Source: Streptomyces hygroscopicus
GTDB taxonomy: Bacteria > Actinomycetota > Actinomycetes > Streptomycetales > Streptomycetaceae
DNA length: 64,000 nucleotides
Reading direction: 5' to 3'
Assembly (NCBI RefSeq): GCF_026168105.1
Contig: NZ_LBMW01000042.1
Coordinates: 1 to 64,000, forward strand
Below the pieces are notes generated by a model. That model had not been told where the DNA came from. It saw only the letters and a program-made list of their open reading frames with translations, and searched no databases. A program made the position numbers and the translations under genes. Numbering within the stretch: position 1 is the first letter of the stretch; each line of letters opens with the position of its first letter. This document shows positions 1 through 8,525 of this stretch, one piece after another.

Positions 1-11
1 GGCCGGATTCT

Positions 12-1313
12 GTGGGTGGGCGGGATGAGGGGGCGGGGCCGGAGTCTGCGGTGGTGCGAGGGGAGGGGGTGACGTCGGAGCGTTCGGTTGCGGGCGGTGA
101 CGGGGTGGTGCTGGAGTCCGAGGGCGCAGTGACGGCGTCGGATCGTGAGGGTGCGCGGGACGAAGGGACGGCGTCGGGGTCTGCCGGTGTCCGGGGTGAG
201 GGGGTGGCGCCGGATCAGCCAGGGGTCCGGCACGCGCGGCTCATTCACAGTGAGTCCACCACCGAGATCCCCGTCCATCTGCTGTTCCGGGACGACTCCG
301 ACCCGGTCGCCGTGCCGCTCACCCCGACCGTCGTGGCGCGACGGCTCGGCACGGACGAGCCGCCGAGGGCGTCCCGGCCCGCCCCGCAGGGGCGACGGGT
401 GCCGGCCGTCGAACCCGAGTCGGCCGAGCGACCGGCCCGGGTGCTGCCCGGGGCGGCGGGCGTGCTGGCCGGCCTCGGCGGGACGGCCGCCTGCGCGGCC
501 GTCTCGTGGTGGGCGGGGGGCCTGCCCCCGGACACGGTGAGCGCCCTGGGACTTCCGGCGTCCGCGGGCGCGGGCCTCGGGTTCGTGCAGTGGGCCGCGT
601 ACGCAGGGGCGGGCACGCTCGCCCTCTTCGGCTTCGGCGGGCTCGCACGGGGGCGCACCGGACGTGCCTGGGTGCTGGGCCGGTTCGGCCGCTATCGCGG
701 GACGGTCCGACGCACCGGGCTGATGTGGGTGAACCCGCTGGTGGTGCGCCGCCGGGTCGACGTACGGCTGCGGCACTGGCGCAGCGAGCCGATCCCCGCG
801 GTCGACGCCAACGGGGTCCCGCTGCGCGTGGTAGTGCTGGTGACCTGGCGGGTCAGGGACACCGCGCGGGCCGTGCTGGGTACGGAGGACCACGAGAGGT
901 ATCTGCGGGAGTGCGTCGAGTCGGCGCTCGCACGGGTGCTGCCCCAGGTGTCGGGCGATCTGCCTCCGGCGAAGGACGGGGTGACCCTGCGTCATGTCGA
1001 GGCGGTCGCCGACACGCTGACCCGCCTGGTGGCCCAGGAGGCCGCGCCGGTCGGTCTGGAGGTGTTCTCGATGCAGCCGACGCGGATCGAGTACGCCCCC
1101 GAGATCGCCGACTGGATCCAGCGCCGCCGGATCGCCGCGCTGGACGCCCGGCACCGCGACACGCTGCTCAGCTCCGTCGTCGACTCGGTGGAGGACACCG
1201 TCACCCGGCTGACCACCCGGGGCCTGGTCGAACTCGACGACTACGAGCGCAAGGCGCTGGTGAAGGACCTGACGGTGGCGTTCTGCACGAGGCGTTCGGC
1301 CGACGGGGTCTGA
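12..1313 (+). CDS. SPFH/Band 7 domain membrane protein
   Basis: This is probably a membrane-anchored SPFH (stomatin/prohibitin/flotillin-like) scaffold protein. The first ~130 residues are low-complexity Gly/Val/Glu-rich and Pro/Arg-rich. Two hydrophobic stretches follow (about residues 145-210), then a PHB-type domain containing RFGRYRGTVRRTGLMWVNP and a C-terminal helical region. The frame is open to the left edge of the window and no clear ribosome site precedes the GTG at 12, so the 5' end may lie outside. The gene ends 110 bp before the LPMO gene. Family assignment is fairly sure, but the exact role is unknown. Confidence 0.75.
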   Translation: MGGRDEGAGPESAVVRGEGVTSERSVAGGDGVVLESEGAVTASDREGARDEGTASGSAGVRGEGVAPDQPGVRHARLIHSESTTEIPVHLLFRDDSDPVAVPLTPTVVARRLGTDEPPRASRPAPQGRRVPAVEPESAERPARVLPGAAGVLAGLGGTAACAAVSWWAGGLPPDTVSALGLPASAGAGLGFVQWAAYAGAGTLALFGFGGLARGRTGRAWVLGRFGRYRGTVRRTGLMWVNPLVVRRRVDVRLRHWRSEPIPAVDANGVPLRVVVLVTWRVRDTARAVLGTEDHERYLRECVESALARVLPQVSGDLPPAKDGVTLRHVEAVADTLTRLVAQEAAPVGLEVFSMQPTRIEYAPEIADWIQRRRIAALDARHRDTLLSSVVDSVEDTVTRLTTRGLVELDDYERKALVKDLTVAFCTRRSADGV

Positions 1314-1364
1314 AAGCCCCGCCGATTGGTATGGACATGTTCAACTCGCGACAATAATCTGGAA

Positions 1365-1380
1365 CTTGGTCTAGACCTGC
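1365..1380. promoter_or_regulatory. DasR-type dre operator upstream of LPMO gene
   Basis: The sequence CTTGGTCTAGACCTGC contains the perfect palindrome GGTCTAGACC (1368-1377). It matches the known DasR responsive element of Streptomyces chitin and N-acetylglucosamine genes closely. It lies 42 bp before the LPMO start codon, where a repressor would block transcription. Binding is inferred from the match and the chitin-related target. Confidence 0.75.
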
Positions 1381-1422
1381 ACGGCTCACTGAACTTCCCC
1401 CACGTTCTCCAGGAGCGGCAGC

Positions 1423-2034
1423 ATGCGCACAAGGACCAAGTTGTACGCCGCCGTGCTGGGCCTCGCGACCGCCGGAGCCTTCGTGCTCTCCACCGGCGGA
1501 GCCGACGCCCACGGCTACACCGACCAGCCCCTCAGCAGGCAGAAGATGTGCGCCGCGAACGGCGGCATCGTCCCCGGCTGCGGCGACATCCAGTGGGAGC
1601 CGCAGAGCGTCGAGGGCCCGAAGGGCTTCCCGGCGGCCGGACCGAACGACGGTCAGATCTGTTCGGCGAACCACACCAACTTCGGCGCCCTCGACCAGCC
1701 GAGGACGCCCTCGGGCGCGGCCTGGCCGACGACCCGGGTGACCGGCGGGCAGAGCTACACCTTCCGCTGGCAGTTCACCGCCTCGCACGCGACGACCGAC
1801 TTCAAGTACTACGTCACCCGGCCGGGCTGGAACCAGAACCACGCCCTGACCCGCGCGGACCTGAACACCACCCCGTTCCTGACGGTCCCGTACAACGGGC
1901 AGCGCCCGCCGTCCACGCTCACCCACACCGGCACGCTGCCGACCGGGCTGAGCGGGCACCACATCATCCTCGGGGTGTGGACGATCGCGGACACGGGCAA
2001 CGCGTTCTACTCCTGCGCGGACGTCAGGTTCTGA
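1423..2034 (+). CDS. AA10 lytic polysaccharide monooxygenase (chitin-binding protein)
   Basis: This is a secreted copper enzyme that oxidatively cleaves crystalline chitin or cellulose. A Sec signal peptide of about 29 residues ends at ADA, leaving His as the first mature residue (HGYTDQP), which forms the copper histidine brace. The second brace His is in TASHATTDF. The 203-residue protein is a single AA10 domain without an extra binding module. AGGAGC precedes the ATG. The upstream dre site suggests DasR/GlcNAc control, and a perfect hairpin follows the stop codon. Chitin is the likeliest substrate, but cellulose activity cannot be excluded. Confidence 0.93.
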   Translation: MRTRTKLYAAVLGLATAGAFVLSTGGADAHGYTDQPLSRQKMCAANGGIVPGCGDIQWEPQSVEGPKGFPAAGPNDGQICSANHTNFGALDQPRTPSGAAWPTTRVTGGQSYTFRWQFTASHATTDFKYYVTRPGWNQNHALTRADLNTTPFLTVPYNGQRPPSTLTHTGTLPTGLSGHHIILGVWTIADTGNAFYSCADVRF

Positions 2035-2041
2035 GCGGAGA

Positions 2042-2083
2042 ACTCCACGCGCGCCGACATGGCCATGACGGCGCGCGTGGAGT
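2042..2083 (+). terminator. Hairpin terminator after LPMO gene
   Basis: Two 14-bp arms (ACTCCACGCGCGCC and GGCGCGCGTGGAGT) are perfectly complementary around a 14-nt loop. They start 7 bp after the LPMO stop. There is no T-tract, as is usual for Streptomyces hairpin terminators. Confidence 0.8.
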
Positions 2084-2156
2084 CGTACGAGCCCGGGGCA
2101 ACCATGGAAGCCGTGGGTCTCGTCATCTGACGTTACGTCAATTACCGTGCGATCCC

Positions 2157-3815
2157 ATGGATTCCACGAGGTCCACCGTCGCGGAGCTGGTGTGGGAGCA
2201 GTGGGGTGACCACCGCCCGGGCCTGTGGTTCGAGGGGCGGATGCTCAGCCGGCACGAGATGGCCGCGGGGGCGGCGGCGCGTGCGGCGCTGCTCGCCGAT
2301 CTGCTGCCGCCCGGCGCCGAGCCGCACCTCGGTGTGCTGCTGGACAACACCCCGGAGTATCCGCTGTGGCTGAGCGCGGCGGCCCTGGCGGGCGCGGCCG
2401 TCGCCGGGATCAACCCCACCCGGCGCGGCCCCGAGCTGGCCCGTGACATCCTGCACACAGAGTGCCGCGTCCTGGTCACCGAGCGCGCGCGTCTCCGGCT
2501 GCTCGACGGGCTCGACCTGCCGGACGTGCGTCTGCTGGTGACCGAAACGGAGCCGTACAGCGAGCTCGTCGCCGCGTACGAGGGCGCCGAGCCGGACGTC
2601 TCGAAGGCCACCCCCGCCGACCGCCTTCTGCTCTACTTCACCTCCGGCTCCACCGGAGCCCCCAAGGCCGCTATCTGCTCTCAGGGGCGGCTCGCGGCGG
2701 CGGGCCGGTCGCTGGTGGGCCACTTCGGGCTGAGTGCCGACGACGTCCACTACATCTGCATGCCGATGTTCCACGGCAACGCGGTGATCGCCGACTGGGC
2801 CCCCGCCCTGGTCTCGGGCGCCCCCGTCGCGCTCGGCCGGCGCTTCTCGGCCTCGCGGTTCCTGGCCGACGTACGGGCCTACGGGGTGACGTACTTCACC
2901 TATGTCGGGCGTGCCGTGCAGTACGTCCTGGCGACCGAGGAGCGGCCCGACGACCGGGACAACCCGCTGCGGCTCGGCTTCGGCACGGAGGCGGGCACGG
3001 CGGACGCGACGGCCTTCGAGCGGCGTTTCGGAGTACGGCTGGTGGAGGGGTACGGGTCGTCGGAGGGCGGCGCCGCCATCCAGCGCACGCCCGGCACCCC
3101 GCCCGGGGCGATCGGCAGCGCGGCGCCCGGCGACGACCTGGCCGTCGTCGACCCGGGAACCCGCAAGGAGTGCCCGCCCGCCGTCTTCGGCGGGGACGGC
3201 CGTCTGCTGAACGGGGACACGGCCATCGGGGAGCTGGTCAACCGCGGTACCAACCCCTTCGAGGGCTACTGGCGCAACCCGGCCGCGGACGCCGCCCGCA
3301 TCCGCGACGGCTGGTACTGGACCGGCGACCTCTTCTACCGCGACCGCGACGGCTTCCTCTATTTCGCCGGCCGCACGGACGACCGGCTCCGTGTCGACAG
3401 CGAGAACCTGGCCGCCGCGGTGATCGAGAACATCCTCGCCCGGTACGAGGCCGCCGCCGCCGTGGCCGTGTACGCGGTGCCGGATCCGGTGGCGGGGGAC
3501 CAGGTGATGGCGGCGCTGGCGCTCAAGGAGGAGCGGGTCTTCGACCCGGCGGCCTTCGCCGCCTTCCTTGCGGCCCAGCCGGACCTGGGGACGAAGATGG
3601 CGCCCCGGTTCGTGCGCGTCGTCCGTCGGATGCCCGTCACCGCCACCAACAAGATCCACCGGGTGGGCCTGCGGCGCGAGGGGTTCCGGTGCGCCGACCC
3701 GGTGTGGTGGCGCCCGCCGGGGGAGTCCGCGTACCGGAGCTTCACGGAACGTGATGTGGCAGAGCTCCTCACCGAGTACCGCGAGCAGGGGCGCGAGGAG
3801 CTGCTCGCACGGTAG
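2157..3815 (+). CDS. AMP-dependent acyl-CoA synthetase (FadD17-like)
   Basis: This enzyme activates a fatty or other carboxylic acid to acyl-AMP and then acyl-CoA. Motifs visible in order are the adenylate P-loop YFTSGSTGAPKA, the A5-type EGYGSSEGG, the A7-A8 region YWTGDLFYRDRDGFLYFAGRT, and the catalytic Lys region TATNKIHRVGL. The length of 552 residues is normal. The reading frame is open far upstream, but ATG 2157 begins the homologous part (MDSTRSTVAELVWEQ). The upstream region overlaps the LPMO gene and its terminator, so it was not included. The gene seems to stand alone; its substrate is unknown. Confidence 0.85.
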   Translation: MDSTRSTVAELVWEQWGDHRPGLWFEGRMLSRHEMAAGAAARAALLADLLPPGAEPHLGVLLDNTPEYPLWLSAAALAGAAVAGINPTRRGPELARDILHTECRVLVTERARLRLLDGLDLPDVRLLVTETEPYSELVAAYEGAEPDVSKATPADRLLLYFTSGSTGAPKAAICSQGRLAAAGRSLVGHFGLSADDVHYICMPMFHGNAVIADWAPALVSGAPVALGRRFSASRFLADVRAYGVTYFTYVGRAVQYVLATEERPDDRDNPLRLGFGTEAGTADATAFERRFGVRLVEGYGSSEGGAAIQRTPGTPPGAIGSAAPGDDLAVVDPGTRKECPPAVFGGDGRLLNGDTAIGELVNRGTNPFEGYWRNPAADAARIRDGWYWTGDLFYRDRDGFLYFAGRTDDRLRVDSENLAAAVIENILARYEAAAAVAVYAVPDPVAGDQVMAALALKEERVFDPAAFAAFLAAQPDLGTKMAPRFVRVVRRMPVTATNKIHRVGLRREGFRCADPVWWRPPGESAYRSFTERDVAELLTEYREQGREELLAR

Positions 3816-3870
3816 GGCACCGGGAAACAGGGGGCGCCCGCGAAGGGGGGTGGTGGCGGACCCTCGCAAC

Positions 3871-3937
3871 GCGCGGCGAAGCCGCGCAGAAACGACGGCG
3901 GCGAGCCCGTTCGCGCTTTCCGCGAACACGACTCGCC
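3871..3937 (-). terminator. Double hairpin downstream of tRNA-Lys
   Basis: On the minus strand, just after the tRNA, an imperfect hairpin occupies 3899-3937 with perfect inner arms GTTCGCG/CGCGAAC around CTTTC. A second short hairpin GCGCGGC-GAA-GCCGCGC lies at 3871-3887. The same pair of hairpins follows the second tRNA-Lys at 15.5 kb. Confidence 0.7.
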
Positions 3938-3947
3938 ATCGCCATGG

Positions 3948-4021
3948 TGCGCCGCCAGGGACTCGAACCCCGGACCCGCTGATTAAGAGTCAGCTGCTCT
4001 AACCAACTGAGCTAGCGGCGC
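3948..4021 (-). tRNA. tRNA-Lys (anticodon CTT)
   Basis: On the minus strand a 74-nt cloverleaf can be drawn. The acceptor arms GCGCCGC and GCGGCGC pair perfectly. The D-arm is AGCTCAGTTGGTTAGAGC, the anticodon loop is CTCTTAA on stem GCTGA/TCAGC, and the T-arm contains GGTTCGAGTCC. The anticodon is CTT and the discriminator base is A. CCA is not encoded. The gene is identical to the tRNA at 15615-15688. Confidence 0.96.
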
Positions 4022-4100
4022 AGACTCCGTCGCTCGCTCGCTCTCGCGTCCGGCGACAAAAGAAATACTACCTGGTCCGCACTGGTGGTTCCGACCACCC

Positions 4101-4859
4101 TCAGATCGCCAGGGACAGCAGGACCGGAGCCGCCCCCCTGTTCAGCCGGTCCGCCGCCTGCCGCAGGCGGTGCGCGTGCTCCACCGGCAGGGAGAGTGCC
4201 AGGCAGCCCACCGAGGAGCCGGCGGTGATCGGGACGGCCGCGCACACCGTGCCCACCGCGTATTCCTGGAGGTCGAGGACCGGCACCGTCGGCGGATGGG
4301 CGGCGAGACGGGACAGCAGGACCTTCTCGCTGGTGATCGTCCGCGAGGTGAGCCGGGCCATCCTGTGCCGGGCGAGATGATCCCGGCGGCCGTTGAGGTC
4401 GAGCTGACCGAGCAGGCTCTTGCCGACCGCGCTGGCATGGGCAGAGGAGCGGAAGTCCACCCACTCGTGCACCGCGGGTGTCGCCGGGCCGTCGGCGCAC
4501 TGGGTGACCTGCACCTCGCCGTCGATGTAGCGGCTCATGTAGATCGCGGCGCCCACCGAGTCGCGCAGCCTGTCGAGGGTGTGCTGGAGCGTCTCGCGCA
4601 GCGCCTGCTCGTGGCCATGGGCGGAGCCGAGCCGGCTGAGGGCGGCACCGGTGACGTACGCGCCGTCGGCGGTCTGCTCTACGTACCCCTCCCTGCGCAG
4701 CATCCGCAGGAGTGAGGACAGCCGGTGGGTGCCGAGTCCGGTCTGGCGGGCGAGCTCGGCGTCGGTGACACCGGCGGAGTGCCCGGCCACTGTCTCGAGG
4801 ACGCGCAGGGCGTCCTGGGCCGAGTGGTACGGGGCGGTCGGCTCATGGGTCAGCGCCAC
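4101..4859 (-). CDS. IclR-family transcriptional regulator
   Basis: The 252-residue protein has an N-terminal winged helix-turn-helix (about residues 14-70, with ELARQTGLGTHRLSSLLRML). A C-terminal IclR effector domain follows, including SSAHASAVGKSLL and the terminal AVPITAGSSVGCLALSLP. The start is a GTG with GGGGGAG just upstream. It is encoded in the same direction as the ABC transporter operon and ends the group. It may sense the transported compound and control the ehu genes, which is inferred from position only. Confidence 0.85.
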   Translation of the reverse strand: MALTHEPTAPYHSAQDALRVLETVAGHSAGVTDAELARQTGLGTHRLSSLLRMLRREGYVEQTADGAYVTGAALSRLGSAHGHEQALRETLQHTLDRLRDSVGAAIYMSRYIDGEVQVTQCADGPATPAVHEWVDFRSSAHASAVGKSLLGQLDLNGRRDHLARHRMARLTSRTITSEKVLLSRLAAHPPTVPVLDLQEYAVGTVCAAVPITAGSSVGCLALSLPVEHAHRLRQAADRLNRGAAPVLLSLAI

Positions 4860-4994
4860 GGTCTCCCCCTGCGCTTTTTGGGCCGTTCTCGGGACAGCTG
4901 GGCTGCACCCACGATAAGGCTCAAGCGCTCTCCGGGGAGCGGGTGTTGACGAACTTTGTGGTGCACTTGGCCCTCTCAGCAGGTACGCGCCACT

Positions 4995-5021
4995 CCGGCT
5001 TATGCCTGCGTCATAAGCCGG
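4995..5021 (-). terminator. Hairpin after the ehu operon
   Basis: Perfect 10-bp arms CCGGCTTATG and CATAAGCCGG surround a 7-nt loop. The hairpin lies about 42 bp downstream of the ehuA stop on the minus strand and before the IclR gene. It fits an operon terminator, but it could also be an operator in front of the IclR gene. Confidence 0.55.
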
Positions 5022-5062
5022 CCGCTTGTTCCCCGTCCCACCTCCGGCTTCACCTCCTGTAG

Positions 5063-5839
5063 TCAGAGCACTGCGCTGAGGAATTCCCGCGTGCGTGCCT
5101 GCTCGGGTTCGCTGAAGATCTTCTCCGGGGAGCCCGCCTCGATGACATGGCCGGAATCGAACATCAGGATCCGGTCGGAGATGTCCCGCGCGAAGTTCAT
5201 CTCATGGGTCACACAGAGCATCGTGATGTCCGTGGTGCGGGCGATGTCACGGAGGACATCGAGAACTCCGGCGACCAGCTCCGGGTCGAGCGCCGACGTC
5301 ACCTCGTCGAGCAGCAGCACCTGCGGGCGCATCGCCAGGGCCCGGGCGATCGCGACCCGCTGCTGCTGGCCGCCGGAGAGCTGGGTCGGGTACTTGTCGA
5401 GGTGATCGCTCAGCCCGACCAGGTCGAGCAGTTCGCGCGCCCGCTGCTCGGCCTCGTCCTTCGACAGGCCGAGGACGGTCACCGGCGCTTCCGTGATGTT
5501 CCGCAGCACCTTCATGTTCGGGAACAGATTGAACTGCTGGAAGACCATTCCGATGTTCTTGCGGATCTCCCGCACCTGCTTCTCCGGGGCCGGGTACAGC
5601 TGCTGCCCGGCAACCGTGATCGTGCCCTCGTCGGGCTTGGTCAGGGTCATCAGCATCCGCAGGATCGTGGTTTTCCCCGAACCGGACGGACCGATCAGCG
5701 TGACGTGCTTCCCGGCGTCGACCGAGAAGTCGAGCCGGTCGAGGACCGTGTGGTCGCCGAAGCGCTTGGTGACCTTCTCGAGGCGGATCAGCTCGCCCGT
5801 GGCTGCGGGCGGGTTGGCGTGGGCGTCGGGTTCCTTCAT
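5063..5839 (-). CDS. ehuA: Amino-acid/ectoine-type ABC transporter ATPase (EhuA-like)
   Basis: This cytoplasmic ATPase energises the adjacent importer. It has Walker A IGPSGSGKTT, Q-loop VFQQFNLFPNMKV, signature LSGGQQQRVA, Walker B VLLLDEVTSALD and the switch His in CVTHEMNFA. The length of 258 residues is typical for the polar amino-acid family. Walker B has DEV where DEP is usual. ATG 5839 was chosen because it lies 10 bp after the permease stop and starts the conserved part. The name rests on the whole operon (SBP, two permeases, ATPase) resembling the ectoine/hydroxyectoine uptake system EhuABCD. Glutamate or another amino acid remains possible. Confidence 0.8.
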   Translation of the reverse strand: MKEPDAHANPPAATGELIRLEKVTKRFGDHTVLDRLDFSVDAGKHVTLIGPSGSGKTTILRMLMTLTKPDEGTITVAGQQLYPAPEKQVREIRKNIGMVFQQFNLFPNMKVLRNITEAPVTVLGLSKDEAEQRARELLDLVGLSDHLDKYPTQLSGGQQQRVAIARALAMRPQVLLLDEVTSALDPELVAGVLDVLRDIARTTDITMLCVTHEMNFARDISDRILMFDSGHVIEAGSPEKIFSEPEQARTREFLSAVL

Positions 5840-5849
5840 CAGAGGGGTG

Positions 5850-6500
5850 TCAGCGGACAAGGCGTCGCTCCAGGGCTCGCAGGAGGAGGGAGGCGGGGTA
5901 GGAGATGAGGACGAAGGCCACACCGATGACGGTGAGCGGCTCGGTGAACTGGAAGTGCTGCTGTGAGAAGAGCCGCGCCTCGCCGAGCATGTCGAGGACG
6001 GTGATCGCCATCAGCATCGGTGTGTCCTTGAGCATCGCGATCACGTAGTTGCCGAGTGCCGGCACGACCCGGCGGATGGCCTGCGGCAGGATCACCGCCG
6101 CCCAGGTGCGCCGCGCCGGCAGGCTCAGTGCGGTGGCGGCCTCCCACTGGCCGACGGGCACGGCGTCGATACCGGCGCGGTAGACCTGCATCGTGTACGT
6201 CGAGTAGTGCAGGCCGATCGCGACGACACCGGTGGTCAGCGCGGAGAAGGTGAGCCCCCACTCAGGCAGCACGTAGAAGAGGAAGAACAGCTGCACCAGC
6301 AGCGGGGTGTCACGGATGAACTCGGTGATGGTCCCCACCGGCCAGCGCACCCAGCGGCTCGGCGTGCGCATCAGCAGCGCCCAGACCAGGCCGACGGCGA
6401 ACGAGATCAGCGAGCCGAGGGCCAGCGCCTGGAGGGTGACGAGCAGGCCGTCCCAGAAGTGCGGCATGAAGTCGCGGACGGCACTCCAGTCCCAGTTCAC
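5850..6500 (-). CDS. ehuD: ABC transporter permease (EhuD-like)
   Basis: This 216-residue inner-membrane permease has about five hydrophobic segments and the cytoplasmic EAA loop WEAATALSLPARRTWAAVILPQA, which docks on the ATPase. The GTG start overlaps the stop of the preceding permease as GTGA (6497-6500), indicating translational coupling. It belongs to the HisM/GlnP family. The substrate is inferred from the operon resemblance to ectoine uptake systems. Confidence 0.82.
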   Translation of the reverse strand: MNWDWSAVRDFMPHFWDGLLVTLQALALGSLISFAVGLVWALLMRTPSRWVRWPVGTITEFIRDTPLLVQLFFLFYVLPEWGLTFSALTTGVVAIGLHYSTYTMQVYRAGIDAVPVGQWEAATALSLPARRTWAAVILPQAIRRVVPALGNYVIAMLKDTPMLMAITVLDMLGEARLFSQQHFQFTEPLTVIGVAFVLISYPASLLLRALERRLVR

Positions 6501-7195
6501 GAGACACCACCTCCGACGGGCTGCGGGACGGAGACCTTGGTCTCCGGCGCCTTTCCGGCCCCGGCCTTGAGCCGGTGCTCGAGTTTGCGCATCAGGCGGG
6601 TGAGCAGGAAGGCGATCACGAAGTAGATGAGCAGGACGTACGTGTAGATCTGCGCGCTCTCCTGCAGCGCGAGCCGCACCAGGTTGCCGCTGAACGCCAG
6701 GTCGCCCATGCCCATCACGGAGACCAGCGCGGTGCCCTTGAGCAGTTCGACCAGCAGATTGGAGAACGGCGGGATCATCTCCGGCACCGCCTGCGGCAGC
6801 AGGATCTTCCGCATCCGCTGCCAGGGTGTGAAGCTCAGCGCGATTCCGCCCTCGCGTTGCGCCGGGTCGACGGAGTTCAGGGCACCGCGCACGATCTCCG
6901 CCCCGTACGCCCCGTACGTCAGCCCGAGAGCGAGCGTGCCCGCCCACATCGGCACCAGCTGCCAGCCGAAGGCGAGCGGAAGGACGAAGAACACCCAGAA
7001 GATCATGATCAGGGCGGAGGTGCCGCGGAACACCTCGGTGTAGAAGCCGGCGAGGAAGCGGACGATCCAGAGCCGGTGGGTGCGTGCGATACCGACGGTG
7101 AAGGAGACGGCCGTCGCGAGCAGTGCGCTGAGCACGAGGAGCTGGACGGTGGTCCAGATGCCTTTGAGTACGAGTTCCCAGAGTCCCGAGGTCAT
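6497..7195 (-). CDS. ehuC: ABC transporter permease (EhuC-like)
   Basis: This second membrane subunit has 232 residues. It has several transmembrane helices and the EAA loop QREGGIALSFTPWQRMRKILLPQA. ATG 7195 overlaps the TGA of the binding-protein gene (ATGA), so this start was preferred to one three codons upstream. It presumably forms a heterodimer with the downstream permease. Confidence 0.82.
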   Translation of the reverse strand: MTSGLWELVLKGIWTTVQLLVLSALLATAVSFTVGIARTHRLWIVRFLAGFYTEVFRGTSALIMIFWVFFVLPLAFGWQLVPMWAGTLALGLTYGAYGAEIVRGALNSVDPAQREGGIALSFTPWQRMRKILLPQAVPEMIPPFSNLLVELLKGTALVSVMGMGDLAFSGNLVRLALQESAQIYTYVLLIYFVIAFLLTRLMRKLEHRLKAGAGKAPETKVSVPQPVGGGVS

Positions 7196-8097
7196 CCGCG
7201 GCACAGCTCCTTCGCGGTCATGTCGGTCATCTCGGCCTTGGTGAAGCCGAACGGCCGCAGAATGCGGAAGAGTTCGCCGCTGGCCTTCATCTTCTTCAGC
7301 TCGGCGTTGAAGGCGTCCCGCAGGCTCGTCTCGGTGGACCGGAACGCGAAGGCGCCGCCGTCGACGTGGGGTCTCCCCTTGACCAGGGGCGCGAAGGGTT
7401 TCGTGGACTCCGCCTTGCTGGAGTTCTTGACGACTTCACGGGTGGTGAGGGCGGTCCCGGCGAACGCGTCGACACGTCCGGCCTCGACGGCGTTCAGTCC
7501 GGCGACCTGGTCGGGGACGATCAGGAGGTCGCTCTGCTTGTAGCCGGCCTCGACCGCGTACTGGATCTCGGCGTATCCGGTGCCGGTGGCGAGTTTCGCC
7601 TTCTTGTCGACGACGTCCTTGTAGCTGTGCAGGCCCTTGGGATTGCCCTTCCGCACGATGAAGGCGTCGAGCATCTGGTAGTCGGGGTCGGCGAAGATGA
7701 CCTGTTGGCAGCGGTCCGGGTTGACGTACATCCCGGCCGAGACGACGTCGAACTGCTGGGAGTTCAGCCCGGGTATGAGCGAGCCGAACTCGGTCGGCAC
7801 GGGCTGGACGCGGTCGACGCCGAGGCGTTTGAACACGGCCTTGGCCAGCTCGGGGGCCTCGCCGGTGAGGTTGCCGTTCTTGTCGATGTAGCCGAAGGGG
7901 ATCTCTCCGGCGATGCCTAGGCGAACGACGCCCTGGGCCTTGAGCCGGCTCAGCAGATCACCGCCGTGCGTGGTCGAAGCCGTGGCCACGCGGCTGCAGC
8001 CGGCGGCGCCCAGCGCGCCCAAGGCGGCGGCGCCGGCGAGCAGTGACCGGCGGCTGGTTCCGCATTTCCCTGCGTCATTCGTCCGTGGTGGAGCCAT
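7192..8097 (-). CDS. ehuB: Periplasmic-type solute-binding lipoprotein (EhuB-like)
   Basis: This extracellular substrate-binding lipoprotein is the first gene of the transporter operon. The N-terminus has a twin-arginine signal (TSRRSLLAGAAALGALGAAGC) ending in lipobox GAAGC, so Tat export and lipidation are likely. The mature part is a family 3 amino-acid binding fold (VVRLGIAGEIPFGYIDKNGNLTGEAPELAKAV). The start is uncertain: ATG 8097 and ATG 8121 are both possible and neither has a strong ribosome site. Ectoine or hydroxyectoine is the proposed ligand by family resemblance. Confidence 0.78.
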   Translation of the reverse strand: MAPPRTNDAGKCGTSRRSLLAGAAALGALGAAGCSRVATASTTHGGDLLSRLKAQGVVRLGIAGEIPFGYIDKNGNLTGEAPELAKAVFKRLGVDRVQPVPTEFGSLIPGLNSQQFDVVSAGMYVNPDRCQQVIFADPDYQMLDAFIVRKGNPKGLHSYKDVVDKKAKLATGTGYAEIQYAVEAGYKQSDLLIVPDQVAGLNAVEAGRVDAFAGTALTTREVVKNSSKAESTKPFAPLVKGRPHVDGGAFAFRSTETSLRDAFNAELKKMKASGELFRILRPFGFTKAEMTDMTAKELCRG

Positions 8098-8525
8098 GGG
8101 CGCGCGGCTACCCGAGACCATGCGATGTATGCAGGCCGATTTCGGTCCCGTTCTTTGCACGGGCGGTCCCGGCCCGGAGATTCCCAGGTCGGGCGGCGGA
8201 TACGGCGAGCCCAGGGCCGCACCGGGATCCGGGCTGCCGGGGACGGGCATACGGTTGCCGGTCGCGTGTGCGGGGGGTGCGTGGTGCGTTCGGGCCGGGG
8301 TTCCGGACGGAATGCGACCCGTGGGGCGGGGGCGCGTTCCGGAGGGAAGCGGGTGCGCGTCTCGGGAGGCGCCCGCTCTCCGGCCGGGCTGCGGGGCCCC
8401 GCACCGGAGGCGACGTACGGGAGGCGGGCCGCGCTCCGGCGTGGGTGCCGTGGCCGGATCCGCGCGCGTCGCGCCACCGCCGACCGGGGCGGGTTCCGCC
8501 CTCCTCGCGCGCTCCCCGACCCGGT
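8098..8525. other. Intergenic region upstream of ehuB
   Basis: These 428 bp lie between the hydroxyacid dehydrogenase stop and the ehuB start, both on the minus strand. The stretch is GC-rich with open frames in several registers, but none has family features or a ribosome site. It presumably holds the ehu promoter; I see no clear operator. Confidence 0.5.

Noticed and set aside
1326..2156. 277-residue N-terminal extension of the acyl-CoA ligase
   Set aside because: It runs antisense-like through the LPMO gene in another frame and across its terminator. The conserved ligase begins at ATG 2157.
3948..4021. tRNA-Lys as attachment site for an integrated element
   Set aside because: Both tRNA copies are intact, no integrase is adjacent and flanking genes look like ordinary chromosome.
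8100..8480. Possible genes in the ehuB upstream region
   Set aside because: Open frames on both strands give Arg/Pro-rich products without family features or start signals; high GC explains them.
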